Virus record (IMG/VR): IMGVR_UViG_3300030450_002812
Coordinates: 1 to 35,242 of that record
DNA from: a virus
DNA length: 35,242 nucleotides
Reading direction: 5' to 3' (one strand)
Below the pieces are notes generated by a model. The model did not search any database. It was not told where the DNA came from and worked only from the letters and a program-made list of their open reading frames with translations. This document shows positions 24,708 through 32,308 of this stretch, piece by piece (the first letter of the stretch is position 1; every line of letters starts with the position of its first letter). The position numbers and the translations under genes are program-made.

Positions 24708-25679
24708 TTATGAAGCATTAACAAAATTAAGTCCCATTTTGTTTGTTGAGCTATCTAGTAGTTTAACTCCATATATCATATCTGCAATCACTTTAGTACC
24801 AAGGTAATCAACATCGTACTGTGACTGTAGCCTTACATCCTGAGATGCAGCAAAGGCACAAGCCTCTGGTACATATACAGCACCACTTCTACTTGTTCCC
24901 CCAGTAGATATGGCTTGAGAGAAAAATACATCCATGCCATATATAAGTCCTACAGCACCATTAGAAACGTGGCTTCCACCAGCAGCAGAACCACCACCAG
25001 GTATTGCATCAGCTCTTGTGAAATAAGAACCCATACCTGCTGTTGGATTTAATATGTCTGCAAGTAGCAAGTGATTCACTGCCATTGAACATCTATTTGG
25101 ATCGATATCTAACTCATAAAGATTAGCTAATATGCTTTCTAGGTCACCAGTAGCCATAGCATCGTCTGCTGTTAGAGTTACTGTTGTTTGAAATCCATCT
25201 AGCTCTGCCCAAAGGTCTGTCTCAACTTTTCTAGCTAAAGACTCACCAAACATTTTAGCATATTTGCTGATTAGTTCGTATTGAGCCTGAATTACTGCGA
25301 TGTCTTCAAATATCTCAGCTTGATAGATGTGAGATGTTATTGGAAGGTTTACTGCTGTTACATCGTGAGGCTGAGGTGTAGAACCTTTGTTAGTATCCCA
25401 AGCAACTGCAGCTGAAGCGCCTTTATCTTGCGCTGTCTGCATTAGAATTGCAGGGATATTAATAGAGTCACCCTTGTTCTTAACTAGAGAGCTGTAATCA
25501 CTAACAGAACCTCTTAGTTTATTTGTTTGCATAAAAAAGCTGTAGATTGCATCAGACCATAAATCTGGGATAAATCCACCAAGCGAGGTTGTATCTAGTA
25601 AATCACCTGCTCCCATTCGGTCATTACCCATCGGGCCATTCTGCACCCAACCATTAATGTTATTTAATAAATGATTCAT
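24708..25679 (-). CDS. Major capsid protein (HK97 fold)
   Basis: A 323-residue protein directly after the scaffold gene, with a strong AAGGAG site and a terminator behind it, as expected for the most abundant head protein. The text DSINIPAILMQTAQDKG, the helix IAVIQAQYELISKYAKMFGESLARKVETDLW, and the C-terminal QYDVDYLGTKVIADMIYGVKLL match HK97-type major capsid proteins of marine phages. There is no protease domain or delta part, so scaffolding is by the separate upstream protein. Confidence comes from pattern and gene order. Confidence 0.85.
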   Translation of the reverse strand: MNHLLNNINGWVQNGPMGNDRMGAGDLLDTTSLGGFIPDLWSDAIYSFFMQTNKLRGSVSDYSSLVKNKGDSINIPAILMQTAQDKGASAAVAWDTNKGSTPQPHDVTAVNLPITSHIYQAEIFEDIAVIQAQYELISKYAKMFGESLARKVETDLWAELDGFQTTVTLTADDAMATGDLESILANLYELDIDPNRCSMAVNHLLLADILNPTAGMGSYFTRADAIPGGGSAAGGSHVSNGAVGLIYGMDVFFSQAISTGGTSRSGAVYVPEACAFAASQDVRLQSQYDVDYLGTKVIADMIYGVKLLDSSTNKMGLNFVNAS

Positions 25680-25705
25680 TGTTTCTCCTTACCTATAAAG
25701 GTAGT

Positions 25706-26245
25706 TTAATTTTGCTTACTTCTATCCTTAGCTTGATTAACAATGTCACCCCAGTTATCTCTTAATTCATCGGCCGATAACTTAGTCCAATCTTTCGGAA
25801 GTTCTTTATAACCCCTTGGATTTCCAGCCACTTCTGGAGCATTAGGCTTAGAAGAAGTAATTTTTCCTGTTACATACTCAAGAGTATCAAGATCGAGTGC
25901 TGCTAATCTTTCTCTCTCTTCTTCAGGGGCTGATTCTAATAAAGTGTTTCTTCGATTCTCTTCATACTTGTTCCACTTCTGCGCATTTTCATTTAAACTC
26001 TCATTGTCAGAAGAGACCTTTTCATACAAGGCTTTAAAGTCTTCTTTCTCTTTAAGTTTGGCTTCCTCTGCACTAGCAAGCTTTTTTTCAAGTTTAGCTA
26101 ATCTTTCCTCAGCTTCCTGCGACCTTTGACGATACTTTTTATTCTCAAGCACCAACCCTTTGATATCGGTCGAATTATCATTGGTTTCTACTGTAGGTTG
26201 CTCACTTACTGTTTCGCTAACCTCTTGACTATTTTCTTGTGACAT
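25706..26245 (-). CDS. Head scaffolding protein
   Basis: A 179-residue, highly charged protein. ATG 26245 has GGAGG four bases ahead; a start at 26287 is open but lacks a ribosome site. The acidic, disordered first 30 residues are followed by a long coiled coil (about 30-105, rich in E and K) and a C-terminal part with RGYKELPKDWTKLSADELRDNW that likely contacts the capsid protein. This is the usual layout of a phage scaffold. It is the first gene of the minus-strand late operon. Confidence 0.85.
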   Translation of the reverse strand: MSQENSQEVSETVSEQPTVETNDNSTDIKGLVLENKKYRQRSQEAEERLAKLEKKLASAEEAKLKEKEDFKALYEKVSSDNESLNENAQKWNKYEENRRNTLLESAPEEERERLAALDLDTLEYVTGKITSSKPNAPEVAGNPRGYKELPKDWTKLSADELRDNWGDIVNQAKDRSKQN

Positions 26246-26280
26246 ACTGCCTCCATTATATAGTGTTTTTTTATAGTAAA

Positions 26281-26298
26281 TATACAATATCTTGTATA
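26281..26298. promoter_or_regulatory. Inverted repeat in divergent head promoter region
   Basis: TATACAA (26281-26287) and TTGTATA (26292-26298) form a perfect inverted repeat with a four-base spacer. It lies between the divergent scaffold and terminase genes. For the plus strand, TTGTAT (26292-26297) and TATATT (26316-26321) form a possible -35/-10 pair with an 18-base gap. It may be an operator or a shared promoter for late genes. The transcription start sites are not resolved. Confidence 0.45.
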
Positions 26299-26335
26299 AT
26301 TCCTATAGCGTAACTTATATTATGTTGGGTTATAA

Positions 26336-27661
26336 ATGCAAACATTTAATAACAATCTAAAAAAATTTAAGGATAAATGGTTTGATTTTATGGGGTATAG
26401 CCCTCATAATGGTCAAATTAAATTGCACTTTCCATCGAAGGAAGATGCAAGGTTTTTTGTCATGGTGTGTGGTCGTAGATTTGGAAAATCAACAGCAGCA
26501 GCTATGGAAGCAACTTATTACGCATCCCAGCCTGATAAGAGGATTTGGCTTGTTGGTTTGTCCTATGATAAGGCAGATATCATGTTTAGAGAAGTTTGGA
26601 AGCGAATGGTCGTTGGTAAAGCTAATGATATAGACAAGGCCTCAGAGAAAGAACGATATATACGCTTCAAATGGGGTAGCGTAGTAGAAGCAAAGTCAGC
26701 AGATAACCCAGATTCTTTAGTGGGGGCTGGACTTGATCTACTTGTTATTGACGAGGCAGCTAAGGTTAAAAAGAAAATATGGGAGATGTATTTATCTCCT
26801 ACCCTAGCAGATAAGAAAGATAGTAAATGTATTTTTATTACTACCCCAGAAGGATTTAATTGGATATATGACCTTTATTTGTTAGGTCAGTCTGATAAAT
26901 TATGGGAATCGCATCAAGCTCCTTCGTGGGAGAATCAATATGCCTTTCCTGATGGACAAGAAGACCCTTTTCTTATAGAGAGAAAAAGGAATATGTCCAA
27001 GGAAATGTTTGACCAAGAGTTTGGGTCGGCCTTTACATCGTTTGAGGGGAAGGTTTATCCCTTTGATAGGAACAAAGATGTTGGTCATTTCCCATACAAT
27101 CCTAACTTTCCAACGTATTGTTCTATTGACTTTGGATATAGGATGCCAGCAGTAGCTTGGTTTCAGACTCATAGAATAAATGGAGAATGGCACATAAATG
27201 TTATTGACGAGATTATACACGAGAAAAATATAAAGACAGATGAGCTTATTGCTAGAATTGAACAGAAAGGATACCCTATCAGAGCTTATTATGGTGACCC
27301 AGCAGGGATGCAAGCTCAAGGGCAATCAGGATTAGGAGATATAGAAATTTTTAGAAGACATGGAATAAATGTAAGGTCTGTAAGAGATAAAACTTCAAGG
27401 AATATTGCTTCTGGAATCACCCACGTTAGAGGATTTATAGAAAATGCTAATAATGATAGATATTTGCATCTGGATAATAAATGCGTGGGGTTGGCTCAAG
27501 ATCTTGAAAACTATCGTTATCCAGAAGCTATTGAAAACAAAGATTTAAAACCTGACCCACTTAAAGATGGATATCACGACCATGGATGTGATATGCTTAG
27601 GTATTTTTTTATAAACCAATTTCCAATCAAACGAAATAAACTAATAATGAGGAATAGATAA
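26336..27661 (+). CDS. Terminase large subunit
   Basis: A 441-residue packaging motor protein. The ATPase has Walker A GRRFGKST (46-53), Walker B LLVIDE (135-140) and the coupling segment TTPEG. The nuclease part shows D265 (SIDFGYR), D321 (YGDPAG) and D415/D419 (DHGCD). It cuts concatemers and pumps DNA into the head with the portal. There is no Shine-Dalgarno site before the ATG. It is the first gene of the plus-strand head cluster and ends on the portal start. Its small partner lies 3.2 kb away on the opposite strand. Confidence 0.95.
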   Translation: MQTFNNNLKKFKDKWFDFMGYSPHNGQIKLHFPSKEDARFFVMVCGRRFGKSTAAAMEATYYASQPDKRIWLVGLSYDKADIMFREVWKRMVVGKANDIDKASEKERYIRFKWGSVVEAKSADNPDSLVGAGLDLLVIDEAAKVKKKIWEMYLSPTLADKKDSKCIFITTPEGFNWIYDLYLLGQSDKLWESHQAPSWENQYAFPDGQEDPFLIERKRNMSKEMFDQEFGSAFTSFEGKVYPFDRNKDVGHFPYNPNFPTYCSIDFGYRMPAVAWFQTHRINGEWHINVIDEIIHEKNIKTDELIARIEQKGYPIRAYYGDPAGMQAQGQSGLGDIEIFRRHGINVRSVRDKTSRNIASGITHVRGFIENANNDRYLHLDNKCVGLAQDLENYRYPEAIENKDLKPDPLKDGYHDHGCDMLRYFFINQFPIKRNKLIMRNR

Positions 27662-28965
27662 TGACCACAGTTGAACAAATTATAGCAGAATCTATAAAAG
27701 ACTTTAAATTAAGCCAAGCTAGATCCAGAAGGGAGGAGATTTACAAGCTTATAGATTATTATTCAGGTACAGAGACACAGAAATATATATCAAGTTACTT
27801 TGATGCCGATGCTTTTAGGGAGATTCCTCTTTATAGCGCTAACTTTACTAAGCGTTTTATAAATAAAATGTCAAGAATTTATAATGTTGGCGCAAATCGT
27901 AATATGGGTTCTCGCTATGATGAGCTTACTATTAGAAAAGATGCTAGAATGAAACACATCGAGAAGATGACGAGGCTTGTTGGGAGCGTAGCGACCCAAG
28001 TTATTTTTAGGGATGGGGATATGCCTCATTTTGATTATCGCCCAGTATATTACTTCGATGTTCACATGGGAGACAATCCTTTTGTGCCACAGGCGATTAC
28101 TTATCCTATCTTGCACAACGTAAATGAGGTTTATGATACAAGAAAACTAGAATATGCGTATTGGGATGCTAATATCTATGCTCACTTTGATGAAGATGGC
28201 AGTATAATGAATGAATATCAGCATGGCTATGGCGTTATTCCTTTTGTATTTACTCACAGGGAAAATCAGATAGATTCTTTCTTTGTCGAGGGGGCTAATG
28301 ATATTGTTGAGTGTAACGAGCAGGTTAATATTACAATGACCGAGCTTCAGCTTGGTTTAAGGTTCCAAATGTTTGGGCAGCCTTATGTTACAGGCGTTTA
28401 TAGTGATAAAGGTATGAAGAGAACTGGTAGTGATCAGATACTTGACCTTCCTGAAGGCTCTACTTTTGGAATTGCATCTCCAGGTGGTAATATAGACTCT
28501 GTAATTGAAAGTGTTAAGTTCCAGGTAGACCTTGTAGCACAAAACAATCACTTATATGTTCAATTTGCTCAAGATGGTGGCGAGGTTCCATCAGGTATCG
28601 CACTTAAGATTAAAGACTTAGAGAGATTTGAAGATTATCAGGATGATATAGAGCTTTGGAGAATGTATGAGCATGAACTGTATCACGTTGAGCGTGCGAT
28701 TGCAGGTTATAATGGAATTAACCTTCCAAATGAGCTTAAGCTTGATTTTATTGAGCCTGAGTATCCTAAAACAGTTCAAGATCAGATTTTACTTGATAAT
28801 CACGCACTTCAGAATAACCTAACCACTCAACCAGAGATGATGGTTAAGCAAAACAAGGATTTATCTATAGAGGAGGCCAGAGAAATTGTCAAAGCAAACA
28901 AGCAAGAAAACGAGCAACAATCAATCTTTGAGAGAATACGTCAGCAAAATCAAAGACCTGCATAA
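27661..28965 (+). CDS. Portal protein
   Basis: A 434-residue protein following the terminase with a TAATG overlap. The N-terminal part (YKLIDYYSGTETQKYISSYF, then FTKRFINKMSRIY) and the central EQVNITMTELQLGLRFQMFG fit the SPP1-gp6-like portal family, which forms the 12-fold ring through which DNA enters. The C-terminal part is a helical, glutamine-rich tail. A further small gene starts within its last 80 bases. Confidence 0.85.
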   Translation: MTTVEQIIAESIKDFKLSQARSRREEIYKLIDYYSGTETQKYISSYFDADAFREIPLYSANFTKRFINKMSRIYNVGANRNMGSRYDELTIRKDARMKHIEKMTRLVGSVATQVIFRDGDMPHFDYRPVYYFDVHMGDNPFVPQAITYPILHNVNEVYDTRKLEYAYWDANIYAHFDEDGSIMNEYQHGYGVIPFVFTHRENQIDSFFVEGANDIVECNEQVNITMTELQLGLRFQMFGQPYVTGVYSDKGMKRTGSDQILDLPEGSTFGIASPGGNIDSVIESVKFQVDLVAQNNHLYVQFAQDGGEVPSGIALKIKDLERFEDYQDDIELWRMYEHELYHVERAIAGYNGINLPNELKLDFIEPEYPKTVQDQILLDNHALQNNLTTQPEMMVKQNKDLSIEEAREIVKANKQENEQQSIFERIRQQNQRPA

Positions 28966-29119
28966 AATAGATATTGAAATTGATGGAGATATTAGCGAAA
29001 TTATACTAGACCCAAAAGAGTGGGCTGGTAAGATAGCTAACAAAATATTGCTTGAGAACGTCAATCGAATCATGAAAGCACGAAAACTAGGGGAAGAATT
29101 TGGCAAAACCATTATATAG
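28886..29119 (+). CDS. Small protein after portal, TTG start
   Basis: A 77-residue protein in a frame overlapping the portal 3' end. AGGAGG (28871-28876) lies nine bases before TTG 28886, the only start with a good site. After the portal stop the frame continues alone and must be coding. The N-terminal part is basic and polar (KQTSKKTSNNQS), the C-terminal part helical with an acidic patch. It may be a portal-associated or head-completion factor. No family is recognised. Confidence 0.6.
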   Translation: MSKQTSKKTSNNQSLREYVSKIKDLHKIDIEIDGDISEIILDPKEWAGKIANKILLENVNRIMKARKLGEEFGKTII

Positions 29120-29573
29120 CGTAAAATTTACCTCTAATTTCAGGTTTTCTAAGCTAAAAGCTGACTTTGATGAGGTTATAGGAGATTCCAATAAAGAAAT
29201 AACCGATTCTATCGCCAGGAATACTAAAAAGAATATTTTAACTGCTTCTACTAGACCTTTATCTAACAATACCTTGGAAATAAGAAGAAGGGGCTTAAGT
29301 TCATTTTCTGGACACAATCCTTCGCCTACCACAGAGACTAGGCCATTATTATACTCAAAAAGACTATTTGACTCTATAAAAGGAACGAAAGATGGGCTTG
29401 AGATGATGGACTATGGACTTATTCACCAAGAGGGGTTTACTACAACCGAAGGAAGGAGCGTTCCAGCGAGACCATTTATAGCAACTATGGAAGATGATAA
29501 GGGCGCACTTGATAAGGTAGAGAAAAGAATTGTAGATAGAATGAACAAAGCTATGCTGAAGACTTCAAGATAA
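29100..29573 (+). CDS. Virion morphogenesis protein (Mu gpG-like)
   Basis: A 157-residue protein that starts with TTG and a GGGGAAG site. The segment LLYSKRLFDSIKGTKDGLEMMDYGLIHQEGF, followed by VPARPF, matches the phage virion morphogenesis family, whose members combine a serine-rich strand with an IPARPFL motif and finish tail or head-tail assembly. It overlaps the preceding gene by 20 bases and ends on the next start. The assignment is by motif and context. Confidence 0.65.
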   Translation: MAKPLYSVKFTSNFRFSKLKADFDEVIGDSNKEITDSIARNTKKNILTASTRPLSNNTLEIRRRGLSSFSGHNPSPTTETRPLLYSKRLFDSIKGTKDGLEMMDYGLIHQEGFTTTEGRSVPARPFIATMEDDKGALDKVEKRIVDRMNKAMLKTSR

Positions 29574-30112
29574 TGCCTGAACAGTACGACAACCTGGAGG
29601 AATTTTTAGATGCCGAAGAAATCGAACAACAAGACGAAGACACCCTTCTCTGGGTCGCACTCGGACTTGCTTATGGAATTGATGTACTTGCTTCAAGAAT
29701 TGAACGAGAAATTGCAGTACTCAGAGGATCTGGAGTCGGAGATAGAGCAATTATCCAGATATTGTCCGATGATCTTAGGGCTGGAGGAAGAATTTTTGGA
29801 GAGTTCAGAAATACCATTAAGCGTGGAATTGTTGGAGGTATTATGCAAGGTTTCAGGGTCGGACAAGACAATATTTATGGGGATAACGTAATGATGCGCT
29901 GGGTTTCTGTTGGAAGCCCTAAAATATGCGATGATTGTGCCTCTAGGGTTGGAGAAATCGATACTTGGGAAAATTGGCAAGCAGAAGGACTACCTGCAAG
30001 TGGATTTTCGGTCTGTAAAGAGAATTGCTACTGCCAGCTTATACCAGAAGACATACCTATTGACGATAAGGTGATTATCCAAGGCGTTGGTGGGGTTGAG
30101 TCTACTCGGTAA
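29573..30112 (+). CDS. Minor head protein (Mu gpF/SPP1 gp7-like)
   Basis: A 179-residue protein. After an acidic N-terminal part comes a helical region and then a zinc-binding C-terminal segment with CDDC and CKENCYC, joined by GEIDTWENWQAEGLP. This is the typical end of the phage Mu F-like head morphogenesis family, which sits near the portal. It is short relative to Mu gpF, so only the C-terminal unit is kept. It ends one base before the stop of the opposing gene cluster. Confidence 0.75.
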   Translation: MPEQYDNLEEFLDAEEIEQQDEDTLLWVALGLAYGIDVLASRIEREIAVLRGSGVGDRAIIQILSDDLRAGGRIFGEFRNTIKRGIVGGIMQGFRVGQDNIYGDNVMMRWVSVGSPKICDDCASRVGEIDTWENWQAEGLPASGFSVCKENCYCQLIPEDIPIDDKVIIQGVGGVESTR

Positions 30113-30265
30113 TTACTTATACTTCTTAATAATAGGTTTAATCTTCTTCCACATCTCATCATCTTTCTTAGATTTAGTGGTTTTTACGATTAATTCACCT
30201 ACAAATAATAAAAAAGGTATACTACCCTTCTTTAGAATCCACTTCGCTAGCATTGCTTGAATCAT
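30113..30265 (-). CDS. Small basic protein, last gene of packaging-side cluster
   Basis: A 50-residue protein with text KWILKKGSIPFLLFVGEL, then KTTKSKKDDEMWKKIKP, which I recall from short marine phage proteins. It has one mildly hydrophobic segment (about 15-26) and a strongly basic tail. It starts inside the preceding gene (ATG 30265 or 30253). Its stop is directly next to the stop of the head gene on the other strand. Function is unknown. Confidence 0.55.
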   Translation of the reverse strand: MIQAMLAKWILKKGSIPFLLFVGELIVKTTKSKKDDEMWKKIKPIIKKYK

Positions 30266-30434
30266 CTTGGGCCTTTTTCTTGATTTCTTCGTTTAAATCG
30301 ATAATATGCTTCTGAAAATCAGCAGATAAGCCTCTCCACTCTATATAACTTGCGAATAAAGTGTTCATGTTCTGAATTTGGCCTGTAAGCCATCTTAATT
30401 GCTGATCTCTTTCTTTATTTGTTAGCTTTGGCAT
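30222..30434 (-). CDS. Small helical protein, unknown
   Basis: A 70-residue protein with GGAAG ribosome site. It is helical (NKERDQQLRWLTGQIQNMNT, then FQKHIIDLNEEIKKKA), with an acidic tail. I recall similar proteins beginning MPKLTNKxRD in uncultured marine phages. It overlaps both neighbours in other frames. No function is known. Confidence 0.55.
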   Translation of the reverse strand: MPKLTNKERDQQLRWLTGQIQNMNTLFASYIEWRGLSADFQKHIIDLNEEIKKKAQDDSSNASEVDSKEG

Positions 30435-30597
30435 ACTCTTTCTTCCTTTTTTGTGACGAAATCTTAGATGCAGCGCTTACATACTCTTCGCCTATTAAAT
30501 TACCAACCACCCAACCATTGGGCATATCTCTATATTTATCCTTCCAAAACTTAATTCGGCTAATAAGTGGAAGTTTACTATATTTTTTTGGACTCAT
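30415..30597 (-). CDS. Small basic protein, unknown
   Basis: A 60-residue basic protein (MSPKKYSKLPLISRIKFWKD, ending SSQKRKKEYAKANK). It overlaps the preceding gene by 20 bases and the following gene by 20 bases. Both ends are lysine-rich, which would suit nucleic-acid binding. No family is recognised. Confidence 0.5.
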   Translation of the reverse strand: MSPKKYSKLPLISRIKFWKDKYRDMPNGWVVGNLIGEEYVSAASKISSQKRKKEYAKANK

Positions 30598-30820
30598 TCC
30601 AGTATTTACTCCTATAATGCGCTTTTATAGCGTTATCCTTCTTTCTTTTCTGTCTTAAGACCTTTTGGCCATTAAGGTTTGTGTAAAAATCATCTTCATC
30701 CCAGTCACATACATAATGTGGCACGATTCCAGTTAAATTAGGATTATTGCAATTATGTATTTCCTCTATAGGCTGAAATAACAGCAAAACAAGTAAGTAA
30801 GTACTCACAACGTCTATCAT
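30578..30820 (-). CDS. Small protein with N-terminal membrane or signal segment
   Basis: An 80-residue protein with a hydrophobic start (VVSTYLLVLLLF, residues 4-15), followed by a polar part with two cysteines (HNCNN, HYVCDW) and a basic C-terminal tail. The start could be a signal or anchor. It is coupled to the terminase small-subunit gene through an ATGA overlap. Possibly a small secreted or membrane factor; unknown. Confidence 0.5.
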   Translation of the reverse strand: MIDVVSTYLLVLLLFQPIEEIHNCNNPNLTGIVPHYVCDWDEDDFYTNLNGQKVLRQKRKKDNAIKAHYRSKYWNESKKI

Positions 30821-31473
30821 CTCTTCTTTGCTCTCTTATGTTCAAGCTCTGCTTTCTTAACCTTCTTGATCCAGTCCTGTTTTTGCGCTTTAGTTGGGCG
30901 ACCATTAGGTAAAACGTCTACACCAACAGCTTTAGCACGCTTTTTCCAATGATACATCCTATTTCTATTGACTTTGCGCCTATGCTTATGCTTCTCCCTC
31001 TTAATTGTAGTATATTCAGTCCTAGTGCGCTCCTCTTGGTCTTCAATCTTACGCTCTGGAAGCTCAACATCTTGTATCTCTGGAATATCCTCTACAATAT
31101 CTTGTACTTCAGCATCTACAAACTCTACAGGCGTTTTATCTGCCTTTAAAAACTTCTCAAAAGGACTATCAATCGTGACGTTTATATTCTTAACAAGCTT
31201 ACCACTATGCTCAAGCACTAATCTAGCTGCTTGGACATTTCCTGCCTTAGCTTCCCTAATCATAGACTTTAAAACAGCAGGTATATCACTACCAAATTCA
31301 ATCATATAAAGCTCATAAACCATATCTACGAAGTTTGGGTCTCTGCGCCAATGTTGTACTGTTGTAGGGGCAACCTTAAGCGTTGTAGCTATCTCTTTTA
31401 CGCTCATTTCAGGGTTAAATGCCATCATTTCAGCAGCTTTCTGTCTTTCTTTTATTTTGGCAAGCTTATTCAT
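30817..31473 (-). CDS. Terminase small subunit (HTH type)
   Basis: A 218-residue protein. An N-terminal helix-turn-helix (about 23-45: MSVKEIATTLKVAPTTVQHW) is followed by a helical segment GNVQAARLVLEHSGKLVKNI and SPFEKFL, matching the phBC6A51-type small terminase proteins as I recall them. An acidic middle (about 115-150) and a strongly basic C-terminal tail follow. It recognises the packaging site and assists the large subunit. There is no Shine-Dalgarno site; a TATATT box lies six bases before the ATG. Confidence 0.75.
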   Translation of the reverse strand: MNKLAKIKERQKAAEMMAFNPEMSVKEIATTLKVAPTTVQHWRRDPNFVDMVYELYMIEFGSDIPAVLKSMIREAKAGNVQAARLVLEHSGKLVKNINVTIDSPFEKFLKADKTPVEFVDAEVQDIVEDIPEIQDVELPERKIEDQEERTRTEYTTIKREKHKHRRKVNRNRMYHWKKRAKAVGVDVLPNGRPTKAQKQDWIKKVKKAELEHKRAKKR

Positions 31474-31479
31474 TATTCT

Positions 31480-31485
31480 AATATA
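31480..31485 (-). promoter_or_regulatory. Candidate -10 box for terminase small-subunit operon
   Basis: TATATT on the minus strand ends six bases before ATG 31473, which would place the transcription start at the start codon. The same spacing is seen at the early gene at 433. A good -35 hexamer is not obvious. Confidence 0.35.
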
Positions 31486-31559
31486 TGCAAACTTTGACCT
31501 TATTTTCTAATTTTTTTTTATTACGCCGAATTGACCTTTTAAACCCTATTTTGTGTGGG

Positions 31560-31685
31560 ATGGAGGCTGTTAAGGATCCCAGGAATCCATACGTCATAGG
31601 GGGGTTTATTTGCTTTCTGATAACATACAATATGTTAACTTATTTAATGGGCGTTCTCCTCTATAAATATAAAGTAATACTTTAG
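31560..31685 (+). CDS. Possible 41-aa membrane peptide
   Basis: A frame in an otherwise gene-free region. The product starts MEAVKDPRNPYVIGG and has one membrane segment (about residues 16-33). The start has only a weak ribosome site. The frame is open further upstream (from 31485), but that part looks less like protein. A perfect inverted repeat at 31621-31637 lies inside it, which leaves open that the region is regulatory instead. Confidence 0.35.
   Translation: MEAVKDPRNPYVIGGFICFLITYNMLTYLMGVLLYKYKVIL
31621..31637. promoter_or_regulatory. Inverted repeat, candidate operator
   Basis: TAACATA (31621-31627) and TATGTTA (31631-31637) with a three-base centre CAA form a perfect 17-base inverted repeat, the size of a dimeric repressor site. 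It lies inside a possible small open frame, which may or may not be expressed. Confidence 0.35.
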
Positions 31686-31731
31686 ATTGAGGGCAACACA
31701 TACAACATATAGTAGATAGTTCTTGTTAATT

Positions 31732-31767
31732 GGCTTTCCTTTGGAATGGGTGCGAGATACCCAAGCC
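31732..31767 (+). ncRNA. Perfect three-way junction element
   Basis: All bases except loops pair with no linkers: GGCT (31732-31735) with AGCC (31764-31767), TTCC (31736-31739) with GGAA (31743-31746) around TTT, and TGGGT (31747-31751) with ACCCA (31759-31763) around GCGAGAT. The three helices stack directly on one another. It lies 220 bases before the tiny-gene operon, between the divergent terminase and tiny-gene operons, and is not part of a convincing gene. Neither tRNA nor a known ribozyme core fits. The strand is assumed plus. Confidence 0.45.
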
Positions 31768-31788
31768 CATAATCCTACATAAATAACA

Positions 31789-31804
31789 GTAAGTAATTAC
31801 TTAC
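31789..31804. promoter_or_regulatory. 16-base perfect palindrome, candidate operator
   Basis: GTAAGTAATTACTTAC is its own reverse complement. It lies about 60 bases upstream of the likely -35 of the tiny-gene operon, a position suited to a dimeric activator or repressor. The phage's own HTH or AbrB-like protein are possible ligands (inference). Confidence 0.5.
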
Positions 31805-31864
31805 ATACTTAACACATCAACAGAATATCTACATAAACTATCTTATATAGTGTAAACATTTTTT

Positions 31865-31896
31865 TTTACAAAGTATTAGGTATTGTCATATATAAT
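31865..31896 (+). promoter_or_regulatory. Candidate promoter of the tiny-gene operon
   Basis: TTTACA (31865-31870) and a perfect TATAAT (31891-31896) are 20 bases apart; an overlapping TATATA gives 18. The first gene starts 56 bases downstream with its own ribosome site (GAGAGG). The spacing is slightly long for a strong sigma70 promoter. No other good candidate is seen in this gap. Confidence 0.5.
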
Positions 31897-31951
31897 CGAT
31901 AAATTGTATTAAGTTACTAATTAAGCTAACAATTAAAAGAGAGGTTTTAAA

Positions 31952-32296
31952 ATGAAAATACAAACAGCAACTGAGTTAATAAAAAAACAGGCATTAAAAA
32001 ATAGATTATCAGAATTTGATTCTATATTGAGTGTAATTGAAATGGCTTCTGGCGTAAGTAGGGATGACATGAGATATGATATAGAGGTTTGGACTGGTAG
32101 TGTGTGTTTAAGGATAAATGTAGATGAGTGGTATTTTGATATAGATGGTTTATCATTTGAAGATTGGTGTAGGCAAAATTGCGAAGGTGATTTCAATACT
32201 GATAAATGGTACAGAATAGACTCTTTGAATGGCACACCATGTTCTAATTCTGATTTTGATGTTATAAGAAAATTAGAAAACAAAGAAAACAAATAA
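31952..32296 (+). CDS. First gene of tiny-gene operon, unknown
   Basis: A 114-residue acidic protein with several cysteines and tryptophans (VWTGSVCLRINVDEWYFDI, then FEDWCRQNCEGDF). The N-terminal part is helical, the middle mixed alpha/beta. No family or catalytic motif is recognised. A GAGAGG ribosome site precedes the ATG. As the first gene after the promoter it is likely expressed early or strongly, and it may be a host-directed factor (inference). Confidence 0.6.
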   Translation: MKIQTATELIKKQALKNRLSEFDSILSVIEMASGVSRDDMRYDIEVWTGSVCLRINVDEWYFDIDGLSFEDWCRQNCEGDFNTDKWYRIDSLNGTPCSNSDFDVIRKLENKENK

Positions 32297-32308
32297 AGGA
32301 GTAGAAAA

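Noticed and set aside
29610-29891. 93-residue open frame inside the minor head gene
   Set aside because: Fully overlapped by a recognised head protein in another frame; composition is that of a shadow frame and no independent support exists.
31691-31768. Possible tRNA: GGGC and GCCC 78 bases apart with a T-arm-like hairpin
   Set aside because: No D or anticodon arm, only four acceptor pairs, and the loop lacks the TTC motif.
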